DNA of 64,000 bases from JAVVUJ01 sp964582545 (GTDB lineage: Bacteria > Bacillota > Clostridia > Peptostreptococcales > Anaerovoracaceae): positions 21,876 to 85,875 of the forward strand of contig CAZOSB010000008.1 of assembly GCA_964582545.1 (NCBI GenBank), given 5' to 3'. The notes under the pieces are model-generated. The model made no database searches, was not told where the DNA came from, and saw only the letters and a program-made list of their open reading frames with translations. Positions 1 to 8,521 of this stretch are shown piece by piece. Made by a program: the position numbers and the translations under genes. Numbering within the stretch: the stretch's first letter is position 1; each line of letters opens with the position of its first letter.

Positions 1-1
1 A

Positions 2-397
2 GTCATCTGCATCGGCGGAAGTGAAAAATCTACAGACAGAGCCAGAAAATTGAACTTAGCGGATGAATATTTTGCAGCAGATGCTACCGATGCAGTAGGG
101 ATTTACAATAAGATTATGGATTTAACCAACGGAGAATTGGCTGATTTGGTAATCAACTGCGTAAATATCGAAAATACCGAAATGGCAAGCATTCTTTCTT
201 GCAAGGATAATGGAACTGTTTACTTCTTCAGTATGGCTACCAGCTTTACAAAGGCTGCATTGGGAGCAGAAGGAGTTGGTAAAGACGTGAATATGATCGT
301 AGGAAACGGCTATTGCAAGGATCATGCTGCAATCTCTTTACAGGTTTTGAGAGAGTGTCCTCCATTGAGAGATCTCTTTGCAGAAATGTATGCATAA
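2..397 (+). CDS. kdd: L-erythro-3,5-diaminohexanoate dehydrogenase, C-terminal part
   Basis: Partial gene: the reading frame is open from base 2, so the N-terminal dinucleotide-binding half lies outside the window. About 131 residues are visible, ending at TAA. In the lysine fermentation pathway this NAD(P)-dependent enzyme removes the 3-amino group of 3,5-diaminohexanoate to give 5-amino-3-oxohexanoate. The call rests on the C-terminal sequence (segments such as VINCVNIENTEMAS and CPPLRDLFAEMYA) together with position directly before kamA, as in known kdd-kamA-kamB-kamC-kamD-kamE clusters. The gap to kamA is only 32 bases, so the two are probably co-transcribed. Without the N-terminus the identification depends partly on context. 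Confidence 0.8.
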   Translation, partial: VICIGGSEKSTDRARKLNLADEYFAADATDAVGIYNKIMDLTNGELADLVINCVNIENTEMASILSCKDNGTVYFFSMATSFTKAALGAEGVGKDVNMIVGNGYCKDHAAISLQVLRECPPLRDLFAEMYA

Positions 398-429
398 ATA
401 CAAAATAAAGATATAGAAAGGAAACGGAT

Positions 430-1692
430 ATGTCACAAATCAGAAATTGGAAAGACATAGAAGCATATAAAGATGTGACCGAGGAACAGTGGAACGACTG
501 GACCTGGCAGGTTGCCAATCGAATTGACAGAGTAGAGGACTTAAAAAAGGTCATAAACCTCACTCCTGCACAGGAAGAAGGAGTTGCCGAAACCTTAAAG
601 ACTTTTCGATTAGGAATTACTCCTTATTATGCTTCTCTCATGGATCCTGACGATGAAAGTTGTCCAGTACGCATGCAGGCTGTACCTGTTATTGCCGAAA
701 CAAAAAAAAGTGCAGAGGATATGGCTGATCCACTTCATGAGGATGCGGATTCTCCTGCACCGGGTCTGACCCACAGATACCCTGACAGAGTATTATTCTT
801 AATTACCGACCAATGTTCCATGTATTGCAGACACTGCACCAGAAGAAGATTAGCCGGGGAAAAGGATGGTGCACGAACCAGAGAAGACATCGATGCATGT
901 ATCGCATACATTAGGAAGACCCCACAGGTAAGAGACGTGGTACTTTCCGGTGGCGATTGTCTATTGGTGAATGATCAGGTATTGGAATACATTATCAGCG
1001 AACTGAGAAAGATTAATCACATAGATGTAATTAGAATCGGTAGCAGAACTCCTGTAGTAATGCCACAGAGAATTACAGACAATTTGGTTAATATGCTGAA
1101 GAAGTATCACCCCATTTGGTTGAACACCCATTTTAACCATCCCAAAGAAATGACTCCGGAAGCCATAGAGGCTTGCAGAAAATTGGCGGATGCAGGGATT
1201 CCTTTGGGAAATCAGTCCGTTTTATTAAAAGGGGTTAACGATTGTCCTCACGTCATGAGAGATTTGGTTCACCTTTTAGTAAGAAACAGAGTTAGACCTT
1301 ACTATATTTACCAGTGCGATTTATCTCTGGGCATTCAGCATTTCAGAACATCCGTATCTGCAGGAATTGCCATCATAGAAAGCCTGAGAGGGCATACTTC
1401 AGGGTATGCAGTACCAACCTTTGTGGTGGATGCACCCGGCGGCGGTGGAAAGATTCCCGTAATGCCACAATACCTGATCTCACAATCCCCCGGCAAGGTG
1501 GTTCTGAGAAATTATGAAGGCGTGATTACCACTTATACGGAACCTGAAAATATTCAGAAATCAGAGTGTAAGTGTGACTACTGTACCGGAAAAAAATCTT
1601 ATCACTATGAAGGTGTGGCTGGATTATTGGCAGGGGAAAGAATGACTCTTGAACCTCAGGACTTGTTGCGTCACAAGAGAAATGAAAAATAA
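430..1692 (+). CDS. kamA: lysine 2,3-aminomutase (radical SAM)
   Basis: Converts L-lysine to L-beta-lysine, the first step of anaerobic lysine fermentation, using a [4Fe-4S] cluster, S-adenosylmethionine and PLP. The 420-residue protein has the radical-SAM motif CSMYCRHC with cysteines at 129, 133 and 136. The glycine-rich GGGGKIPVMP segment carries the PLP lysine at residue 341. Both are offset by four from the Clostridium subterminale enzyme (C125/C129/C132, K337). A CKCDYC segment near the C-terminus fits the zinc site of the family. Length is normal. It is followed by a 99-base gap holding an intercistronic hairpin and then kamB. Confidence 0.96.
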   Translation: MSQIRNWKDIEAYKDVTEEQWNDWTWQVANRIDRVEDLKKVINLTPAQEEGVAETLKTFRLGITPYYASLMDPDDESCPVRMQAVPVIAETKKSAEDMADPLHEDADSPAPGLTHRYPDRVLFLITDQCSMYCRHCTRRRLAGEKDGARTREDIDACIAYIRKTPQVRDVVLSGGDCLLVNDQVLEYIISELRKINHIDVIRIGSRTPVVMPQRITDNLVNMLKKYHPIWLNTHFNHPKEMTPEAIEACRKLADAGIPLGNQSVLLKGVNDCPHVMRDLVHLLVRNRVRPYYIYQCDLSLGIQHFRTSVSAGIAIIESLRGHTSGYAVPTFVVDAPGGGGKIPVMPQYLISQSPGKVVLRNYEGVITTYTEPENIQKSECKCDYCTGKKSYHYEGVAGLLAGERMTLEPQDLLRHKRNEK

Positions 1693-1734
1693 CATCTTTT
1701 TAAAATTAAATTGTTAAAATATTTGATGAGAAAT

Positions 1735-1767
1735 ATGATTCTTGATTTTTTTAAAATCAAGAATCAT
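1735..1767 (+). repeat. perfect 15-bp inverted repeat between kamA and kamB
   Basis: Bases 1735-1749 and 1753-1767 are exact reverse complements with a TTT loop. No T-run follows (TGCATAGAA comes next), so this is not a classical terminator. It could be an mRNA-processing or stability hairpin separating the highly expressed kamA message from kamBC, or a weak attenuator. The pairing is seen in the sequence; the role is inferred. Confidence 0.6.
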
Positions 1768-1791
1768 TGCATAGAATAGCGGGGATTAACG

Positions 1792-2829
1792 ATGGGCTTG
1801 CTCTGGGACTTAAAAGATAAATATAAGACTGTTTCCATCGTGGGCATGGCGAAGAATGCAGGTAAAACTACAGCGTTAAATTACCTCATAGAAGAAGCTA
1901 TGGATGAGGGGCTAATTATCGGTATCACATCCACGGGCAGGGACGGGGAGTCCATGGACCTTGTAACAGGTACTCAAAAACCCAAGGTGTTTTTAGATGA
2001 AGGAAGCTTGGTTTCTGTACCTAAGAACCTCTATAATTTATGCGATGCAGGCTTGGAGATTTTGAAGCTGACGGATTATCACACCACCCTAGGTCCTATT
2101 TTGCTCTGTAGGGTAGTAAAGAGCGGATATGTGCAGATTGCAGGGCCTGTTTCTGCTTGGGAAAATAAGAAGATGTGCCGTGAGTTGGAAAGTCTCGGGG
2201 CGGAGTTGGTCATCATAGACGGGGCTATCGACAGAAAATCTATCGCCTCTCCGGATTACTCCGATGCGGTTATTTTGTCTACGGGGGCAGTTCTCTCCAG
2301 GAGTCTAAAAAAGGTGGTGGAAGAGACGGCTCACGTGGTAGGATTGTATGGAATAGAGACTTTGCAGGAAGAAAGTATCCGACGACTGATCTGCACCACA
2401 GGTAATGAGGAGCATATGATGATATTTTCCGGTGTGTCTATTCAAAGTGAAGAACCGAAGCTTAAGCGCATTCCAATAAAAACCAGCTTCACTGCGGGGA
2501 AGTTTTTGGATGATGCTATAGATGACACAACGAGTTATGTATTCTTGCCGGGAGCGTTGACCACCAACATTACAGATGCAATTCAACCAAAAAAATTCAA
2601 GAAATGCACATTTATCCTCAAAGATCCAACGAAAATTTTTATGGACTCCATTTCTTGGCAGCAGCTTAGAAAAAAAGGGTTTCGTTTAAATGTTTTACAA
2701 AACATTCAGGTGGCGGCCATCACCTTGAACCCCTATGCCCCTTCGGGGTATGCCTTTGAACATAAAGAAATGTTGGATGCCATGAAGAAAACCATTCAGG
2801 GAATTCCAGTAGTGGACGTGCGAATATAG
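1792..2829 (+). CDS. kamB: KamB, P-loop partner of the lysine 5,6-aminomutase reactivation system
   Basis: A 345-residue protein that opens with a nucleotide-binding loop, VGMAKNAGKTTALNYL, at about residues 17-32. The rest has no motif I can assign. In lysine-fermenting bacteria kamB and kamC always lie between kamA and kamDE. The pair has been proposed to reactivate the B12/PLP aminomutase when the cofactor is inactivated, comparable to chaperone-reactivases of other B12 enzymes. It starts at ATG after GGGGAT and is followed 65 bases later by kamC. Function is inferred from context rather than proven by the sequence. Confidence 0.85.
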   Translation: MGLLWDLKDKYKTVSIVGMAKNAGKTTALNYLIEEAMDEGLIIGITSTGRDGESMDLVTGTQKPKVFLDEGSLVSVPKNLYNLCDAGLEILKLTDYHTTLGPILLCRVVKSGYVQIAGPVSAWENKKMCRELESLGAELVIIDGAIDRKSIASPDYSDAVILSTGAVLSRSLKKVVEETAHVVGLYGIETLQEESIRRLICTTGNEEHMMIFSGVSIQSEEPKLKRIPIKTSFTAGKFLDDAIDDTTSYVFLPGALTTNITDAIQPKKFKKCTFILKDPTKIFMDSISWQQLRKKGFRLNVLQNIQVAAITLNPYAPSGYAFEHKEMLDAMKKTIQGIPVVDVRI

Positions 2830-2894
2830 AATAGATTTTGTTAGATTAAAACTAGATAGTGAAATTGAGATAGAACAATCCGCCGGAGGATACC

Positions 2895-4520
2895 ATGCGC
2901 CTTTCTAATGTAAAAACCAGAAATGAAGTAGGTTATGACTACGTAGTCAATAGCCTCAATTTGCTGACTCCTTTTGGTAAAAAAATATTAAAGGAGCTGG
3001 AGCCCTTTACCCAGGGTGAGGAAACGTTGCTTGAAGAGGAGTTGCGTAGGGTGGAACGGTTGATGGATGCAACAAAAGAGAGACCCCTGGAGGTAGAACG
3101 GCTTTTAGAGATTTTTATGCAGATAAAGGATTGCACCTATACGCTGGATCGGGCAAGTAAAAACCCCTTATCGGTGGTGGAGCTGTTTGAAGTGAAAGGC
3201 TTACTGTTGCTCATGAGCCAAATGGGAGAACTTCAAAAACAGCTCTCTGCGTATTTATGCAACAGCTTTCTGCTAGAGGATATTACGGGAGAACTAAATG
3301 CCTTGGATCCCAACATGGATCGCCTAAATACGTTTTACATTTACGATGAATTTTCTCTGAATTTGAAGAGTTTGAGAGCGGAAAAAAGAGAATTAGAGCT
3401 TCAAATTAGAAAGATCCGCAAAGGCATGAAACAAGCTATCGGCAATAAATACGGTATCGTTCTTTCGCCTAAATATGATTATACGGTTTCTCGTTCCAAC
3501 GTTATCTTAGTCGAGACCTTAAAGGCGTTACCCGAAATGATGTTGACCGATCAGGATTACGTATCCGTAACCTTTGAATTAAAGCCTACGGATGAAATTT
3601 ATGCACTTCTCGGTAGCATGGAGGGCAAGGAGGCCCTCATTGAAGAAGAGGAGCTTAAAATCAGGGAGTTGCTTTCTCAGAAAATATCTCAAGCCGGGGA
3701 AAGGATTAAGGTCAACTGCATGAGGATTGGGTTGTTAGATTTTAGTCTGAGCAAAGGTCTTTATGCAAAGGAACACAACTGTGTAAAACCACAAATTTTA
3801 CGGGAGCATGCTATCCGGTTTACAGATGGTAGGCACCTGAGAGTAGAGGATGTTCTGAAAGAAAAGGGAGAATCTTATTGCCCCGTCAGTATCCGACTGG
3901 AAGATGGTGTCACTTGCATTACGGGTGCCAATATGGGAGGGAAAACGGTCTGCTTGAAGCTCACGGGACTGGTGGCAATTTTGGCTCAGTACGGTTTTTT
4001 TGTCCCCTGCAAGGAGGCATTTGTAGGTCTTTCCTCCTACGTGCATCTGCTTATTGGGGATAATCAATCCATTGAAAGAGGGTTGTCCAGTTTTGGTAGT
4101 GAGATGGAGGAGCTGAAGGAGGCTTTGGACCACAGCAAGGATAGGGCCCTTTTGCTGATAGATGAAATTGCCAGCGGCACAAACCCTGTGGAAGGGTTGG
4201 CTTTGACCAAGGGGTTGATTCTTTACTTGTTGAAGAGGAATTACCTATGCCTGATTACAACTCACTTTGACAGCATCGGAACGGATGACAAGGTGAAGAA
4301 TCTTCAGGTCATCGGGTTGGCTTATGCGGATTTTGGCAGGTTAGAAAAAGAAATCAAATATGCCAATAGAAAAGAACGAATTGCAATTATAGGGAAATAT
4401 ATGGATTATAGGCTTGAAGAGGTTCATAACAAACAGGAGATTCCTAAGGATGCAGTAAATATAGCCAGAATTTTAGGGGTATATGATGAAATTATAGACT
4501 ATGCAAAAAAAATGCTTTGA
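2895..4520 (+). CDS. kamC: KamC, MutS-like ATPase of the lysine 5,6-aminomutase reactivation system
   Basis: A 541-residue protein with the C-terminal ATPase domain of the MutS family. Walker A is ITGANMGGKTV at about residue 342 and Walker B is LLLIDEIASGTNP at about residue 418, followed by the conserved THFD loop. Upstream are helical core/lever-like regions, but there is no N-terminal mismatch-recognition domain. It is therefore not a mismatch repair protein. The start ATG is preceded by CCGGAGG. Its place inside the kam operon supports a role with KamB in restoring KamDE activity, probably through ATP-driven conformational change. That role is inferred from gene context. Confidence 0.87.
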   Translation: MRLSNVKTRNEVGYDYVVNSLNLLTPFGKKILKELEPFTQGEETLLEEELRRVERLMDATKERPLEVERLLEIFMQIKDCTYTLDRASKNPLSVVELFEVKGLLLLMSQMGELQKQLSAYLCNSFLLEDITGELNALDPNMDRLNTFYIYDEFSLNLKSLRAEKRELELQIRKIRKGMKQAIGNKYGIVLSPKYDYTVSRSNVILVETLKALPEMMLTDQDYVSVTFELKPTDEIYALLGSMEGKEALIEEEELKIRELLSQKISQAGERIKVNCMRIGLLDFSLSKGLYAKEHNCVKPQILREHAIRFTDGRHLRVEDVLKEKGESYCPVSIRLEDGVTCITGANMGGKTVCLKLTGLVAILAQYGFFVPCKEAFVGLSSYVHLLIGDNQSIERGLSSFGSEMEELKEALDHSKDRALLLIDEIASGTNPVEGLALTKGLILYLLKRNYLCLITTHFDSIGTDDKVKNLQVIGLAYADFGRLEKEIKYANRKERIAIIGKYMDYRLEEVHNKQEIPKDAVNIARILGVYDEIIDYAKKML

Positions 4521-4599
4521 ATTTTGTAAAATTAAATTATTAAAAATCTAATCATAATTCAAATAATTATTCGAAAAGACTATTAAAAAGGAGGATAAG

Positions 4600-6159
4600 A
4601 TGACCAATAGCAAATTAAATCTGGATCCAAAAGTTATCCAAAATGCTAGATCTTGTGCGGGTAGAATTGCTCAGAGTATGCAAGAATTTATAGATAGGCA
4701 CACAACGGTCAGCACGGAAAGAACTATATTGAGGCTTTTGGGCGTAGACGGTGTGGACGATATGGAATCCCCGTTGCCTAACGTTCTTTGCGATGCCATC
4801 AAGGAGGGAGGCGGTCTCTCCAGAGGAGTAGCCTACTGGGTAGGAAACGCAATGATTCAAACTGGATTAAGCCCTCAGGAGATAGCCGAAAAGGTTTCCA
4901 TAGGAGACCTGGATATTACGAAGCTAGAAATTAGCTCCCCAGAGCAGGCTGAAGCAAAGCTGATACCAGTGGTACAACAAGCAATGGAAAAAATTCAGGC
5001 TCAAACAACAAAGAGAAATGAATACTTATCCACCATCGGTGAAGGCAAGAAACCTTACTTATATGTAATCGTTGCTACCGGAAATATCTATGAGGATGTC
5101 ATTCAGGCGAAAGCAGCTGCCAAGCAGGGAGCAGACATCATTGCAGTTATACGAACTACAGCGCAAAGCCTTTTAGATTATGTGCCCTACGGCCCTACAA
5201 CAGAGGGATTCGGAGGTACCTATGCAACTCAGGAAAACTTTAGAATTATGAGAAAAGCTTTGGATGAGGTAGGTGAAGAGGTAGGACGATATATTCGTCT
5301 GTGCAATTACAGCTCGGGAATGTGTATGCCTGAAATTGCCGCCATGGGCGCAATGGAGCGACTGGACGTCATGTTAAACGATGCCTTATACGGTATACTT
5401 TTCAGAGATATCAACATGCAGAGAACCATCGTGGATCAGTATTTCTCCAGAATCATCATCGGATACTGCGGAATCATTTTTAATTCCGGGGAAGACAACT
5501 ATCTCACCACGGATGATGCCTTTGAAGCTGCCCATACGGTATTGGCTTCCCAATTTATCAATGAGCAGTTTGCAGTGTTGGCCAACATTCCGGAAGAGCA
5601 GATGGGCTTGGGACACGCCTTTGAAATGGAACCATCCATTGAGAATGGATTCCTTTACGAGCTTTCTCAAGCGATTATGGCCAGAGAGATCTTTCCTAAG
5701 GCCCCACTGAAATACATGCCACCTACAAAGTTTATGACAGGGGATATTTTCAAAGGCCATATACAGGATGCTCTGTTCAACATGGTTGCCATTTGGTCCG
5801 GTCAATCCTTGCAGCTTTTGGGGATGCCAACGGAAGCCATTCATACTCCCCATTTGCAGGATCGAATGCTTTCCATCGAAAACGCTTCTTACATCTTTAA
5901 CAATGCACGCAGCATAGGAGATGAAGTGGAGTTTAAAAAGGACGGCATCATCCAGAAAAGGGCGCAGTACGTGTTGGAAGAAGCGGATAAGCTGTTGGCG
6001 GAAATAGAAAAAGAAGGACTTTTCTCCACCATTGAAAAAGGTAAGTTTGGCGGAGTAAAGAGACCCAGAGATGGAGGAAAGGGACTGGAAGGCGTTTGTG
6101 TTAAGGATCAAGGTTACTTTAATCCCTTTATCAAGCTGATGTTGGGAGGTGCAAAATAA
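4600..6159 (+). CDS. kamD: lysine 5,6-aminomutase alpha subunit
   Basis: Large subunit (519 residues; the Clostridium sticklandii enzyme is 516) of the adenosylcobalamin- and PLP-dependent mutase that shifts the 6-amino group of beta-lysine to C5, giving 3,5-diaminohexanoate. It forms the TIM-barrel catalytic domain that binds PLP and the upper face of B12. Sequence is collinear with the family over its whole length. It has a strong AAGGAGG ribosome binding site. Its stop codon TAA overlaps the start ATG of kamE by one base, so the two subunits are translationally coupled. Confidence 0.96.
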   Translation: MTNSKLNLDPKVIQNARSCAGRIAQSMQEFIDRHTTVSTERTILRLLGVDGVDDMESPLPNVLCDAIKEGGGLSRGVAYWVGNAMIQTGLSPQEIAEKVSIGDLDITKLEISSPEQAEAKLIPVVQQAMEKIQAQTTKRNEYLSTIGEGKKPYLYVIVATGNIYEDVIQAKAAAKQGADIIAVIRTTAQSLLDYVPYGPTTEGFGGTYATQENFRIMRKALDEVGEEVGRYIRLCNYSSGMCMPEIAAMGAMERLDVMLNDALYGILFRDINMQRTIVDQYFSRIIIGYCGIIFNSGEDNYLTTDDAFEAAHTVLASQFINEQFAVLANIPEEQMGLGHAFEMEPSIENGFLYELSQAIMAREIFPKAPLKYMPPTKFMTGDIFKGHIQDALFNMVAIWSGQSLQLLGMPTEAIHTPHLQDRMLSIENASYIFNNARSIGDEVEFKKDGIIQKRAQYVLEEADKLLAEIEKEGLFSTIEKGKFGGVKRPRDGGKGLEGVCVKDQGYFNPFIKLMLGGAK

Positions 6160-6932
6160 TGAGCAATAATAGTACTGTTGCGGACAGCGTTATAGATTTG
6201 AAGAATATTAAGCCTTATGGAGACACCTTAAACGATGGAATGATGCAGCTCAGCTTTACGCTTCCTGTACCCAAGGGCGAGGAGGCCAGCGAAGCGGCAA
6301 AGCAGTTGGCAAGGAAAATGGGTTTGGAAGAACCTGCTGTAGTCTTTTCCAAGGATTTAGGCATAGGATATACCTATTTTGTGCTGTATGGCAAATGCCA
6401 GCATACGGTGGACTATACCACCATCAAGGTAACCAAGGTGGAAGTGGATGTGATGGAAAGAACCCAATGTGAAAGGTACATCGCAGATCAGATCAAGAGA
6501 GAAGTGGTCATGATCGGTGCCTCCACGGGAACGGATGCTCACACAGTAGGAATCGATGCCATCATGAACATGAAGGGATTTCATGGACATTTTGGGCTGG
6601 AACGATATAGCGGAATCAAGGCCATCAACCTGGGAAGCCAAGTTCCCAACGAGGTACTCATTGCTCGAGCGGTGGAAGAGAAAGCAGATGCGATTTTAGT
6701 ATCCCAGACCGTTACCCAGAAGGATGTCCACATCGGAAACTTAACGAATCTCATCGAACTTTTGGAGGCGGAAAATCTGCGAGACAAAATGATTGTGGTT
6801 TGCGGAGGCCCTAGAATATCCCACGAGCTGGCTCAGGAGTTGGGTTATGATGCTGGTTTTGGAGCGCATGACCATGCGGAGGAAGTGGCTTCCTTTGTAC
6901 TGACAGAGATTGTAAAGCGCGGAATGGCATAA
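6159..6932 (+). CDS. kamE: lysine 5,6-aminomutase beta subunit, B12-binding
   Basis: Small subunit (257 residues) with the base-off/His-on cobalamin motif TDAHTVG: the cobalt-ligating histidine is residue 128. Lysine 139 lies eleven residues further on. This is the same spacing as H133 and K144 of the C. sticklandii beta subunit, where the lysine forms the internal aldimine with PLP in the resting enzyme. The Rossmann-like B12 fold continues with VVCGGPRISHEL. It is the last gene of the kam operon and is followed by a strong hairpin. Confidence 0.96.
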   Translation: MSNNSTVADSVIDLKNIKPYGDTLNDGMMQLSFTLPVPKGEEASEAAKQLARKMGLEEPAVVFSKDLGIGYTYFVLYGKCQHTVDYTTIKVTKVEVDVMERTQCERYIADQIKREVVMIGASTGTDAHTVGIDAIMNMKGFHGHFGLERYSGIKAINLGSQVPNEVLIARAVEEKADAILVSQTVTQKDVHIGNLTNLIELLEAENLRDKMIVVCGGPRISHELAQELGYDAGFGAHDHAEEVASFVLTEIVKRGMA

Positions 6933-6958
6933 AGGGACTATAGAATAAAACTTATTCC

Positions 6959-6992
6959 AATAAATAGGTGGCACTTATGCCGCCTATTTATT
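6959..6992 (+). terminator. strong hairpin ending the kam operon
   Basis: A 14-bp stem (6959-6972 with 6979-6992, one G-U pair) around the loop ACTTAT begins 26 bases after the kamE stop. The flanking T-run is weak, so termination efficiency is uncertain, but no further plus-strand gene follows for 1.5 kb. The remaining bases up to 7228 show no gene I can support. Confidence 0.65.
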
Positions 6993-7228
6993 CTCCAGTT
7001 TCACTAATCTTGTGACGCAAGATCAAAGTCTCAATATTTTCTTATGAAGAGCTGGGTTCCTGATTTCCCCCTTTGCCGCACCCTACAAGGGATAGCATTA
7101 ATAGGGCAACCAAAAGGCAACAAACAGTTTTTTGGAAGGTACAATCAATACTTTACCAGACCTTATTGTCATAATCTTTCCTCGCTTTTTACATTTATAT
7201 TTCGGATAATTTCAATTTCTTAATATAG

Positions 7229-8185
7229 TTACAATGTATTTACGATTTCTATGGGTAATCCGGTATATTGTGTTATGCTTTCTGAATCCATTCCTTGGAG
7301 TTTCATGTTCCTTGCCACTTCCAATTTGCCTTGCTCAATACCTTGCTCTATGCCGATAGTCAAGCCTTGCTCTATGCCTTGCTCCAAGCCTTTTTTTAGC
7401 CCATCCGATAAAGCGGTGCTAATCACATTTACATTATCCCTAAAGGCCTTTAAAGAATATTCATAAGCCCAACGCTCTTCGTCGGAATAATTGGCTAACC
7501 GAGCTACGTCAACGGCTTGCTTAAACACAGGTTCATTGAATATGGCGGGTATTTCTTCGAAGTTTGCTAAGTTTTTTAAAAAGTAAATCCATTTATCAAA
7601 TCTACTGTTTAGCGCGTTTTCCTCTTTAGTAAATTTTTTTAATTCAATGAAAACGTAGGTTAGCTTATCGTAAAAAACACGGTTGTTATCATCCTTTAAG
7701 CTTACCTTATGCACACATTGATGGTAAATCTCTTCATGTGGATCTGGGTCGCCAAAGAGATTAAATCCTAGGAGACCAACACAGTATACTGGCTTAAGCT
7801 CAAAGTTCCAAGCACCTTTCACTCCTTGCTGCTGTAGGGGAAAAGTGGAGTAAAACACAGCTCTATCCTTGTAGAACACTTGATAACCGTTTTGCATCTC
7901 AACGATGAATTCCCTACCTTTTTGATCCTTGCAGAAGATATCAAAAATAGCATTTCTATCTCTTTGGAACATTCCTAATTGCTCGTTGTTCTGAAAGGTA
8001 AGGTCTTGAATTTTTTCTTCAATGGGCAGAAGTTCGTTTAAAAAATCCATAAGCAATTCTTTATTTGCTTCTTCACCAAATAATTTTTTAAATCCGAAGT
8101 CTGTAAAGGGACTCATGTATCTTGAAATCACTTTTTCTCCACCTCCTTCCATAGTTTTTTTTCTTTTAGGTTTTATTGTTGACAA
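7229..8185 (-). CDS. Rpn family PD-(D/E)XK nuclease / putative transposase
   Basis: 318 residues beginning near SRYMSPFTDFGFKKLFGEE, the N-terminal signature of the Rpn (recombination-promoting nuclease, PDDEXK_2) family. The nuclease core includes IFDIFCKDQKGREFIVEMQNG. The C-terminus has a run of EQG/GLEQGI repeats (about residues 262-292), common in this family. The start is a TTG with AAGGAGG seven bases upstream. These proteins are mobile or horizontally spread and are found as isolated genes, as here, with minus orientation against the flanking operons. No terminal inverted repeats were seen. Confidence 0.85.
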   Translation of the reverse strand: MSTIKPKRKKTMEGGGEKVISRYMSPFTDFGFKKLFGEEANKELLMDFLNELLPIEEKIQDLTFQNNEQLGMFQRDRNAIFDIFCKDQKGREFIVEMQNGYQVFYKDRAVFYSTFPLQQQGVKGAWNFELKPVYCVGLLGFNLFGDPDPHEEIYHQCVHKVSLKDDNNRVFYDKLTYVFIELKKFTKEENALNSRFDKWIYFLKNLANFEEIPAIFNEPVFKQAVDVARLANYSDEERWAYEYSLKAFRDNVNVISTALSDGLKKGLEQGIEQGLTIGIEQGIEQGKLEVARNMKLQGMDSESITQYTGLPIEIVNTL

Positions 8186-8242
8186 TATTATACCTCCTTA
8201 TATTATATATAGCAATATCAATAATGGTCATGGAATTAACTT

Positions 8243-8271
8243 ATTTTAATATAAATGGTATAAAATGTCAA
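8243..8271 (-). promoter_or_regulatory. sigma-A promoter for the Rpn gene
   Basis: On the minus strand TTGACA (8271-8266) and TAAAAT (8248-8243) are separated by 17 bases and lie about 60 bases upstream of the TTG start at 8185. Position and spacing fit a housekeeping promoter. The rest of 8186-8521 is AT-rich with no gene visible. Confidence 0.6.
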
Positions 8272-8521
8272 TCATTTGTTTTTATTCATTTATTACGAAT
8301 TTCAGGGTCTCATAAAGTTGGAATAATCACGATCAGTCCGGGGGTTTGTAATTTGATTCTTCAAAAAGTCATCAGTTTGAATATTACAAAAGAATAATAA
8401 TGCTTTAAAAGGTAAAATGGTGTATAGTAAATGTAAGGATCATAAAGTTCATGTGAATATTTAATAGATAGATCAATAAATCTTTTGTCTATTTCAAACA
8501 AATCAGAAAGAAGGTGAAAAT

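Noticed and set aside
5386..6111. Long antisense reading frame of 241 codons opposite kamD
   Set aside because: Its existence follows from codon bias of kamD on the plus strand; no ribosome binding site or family resemblance. Similar antisense frames opposite tex, prfB and AOR were rejected for the same reason.
7090..7170. Small minus-strand peptide of about 22 codons starting MTIRSGKVLIV
   Set aside because: A weak GAGGAAAG lies upstream, but the frame is very short and matches nothing I know; chance cannot be excluded.
7326..7392. Short tandem repeats as a CRISPR array
   Set aside because: The units are contiguous, without spacers, and encode the EQG repeats of the Rpn protein.
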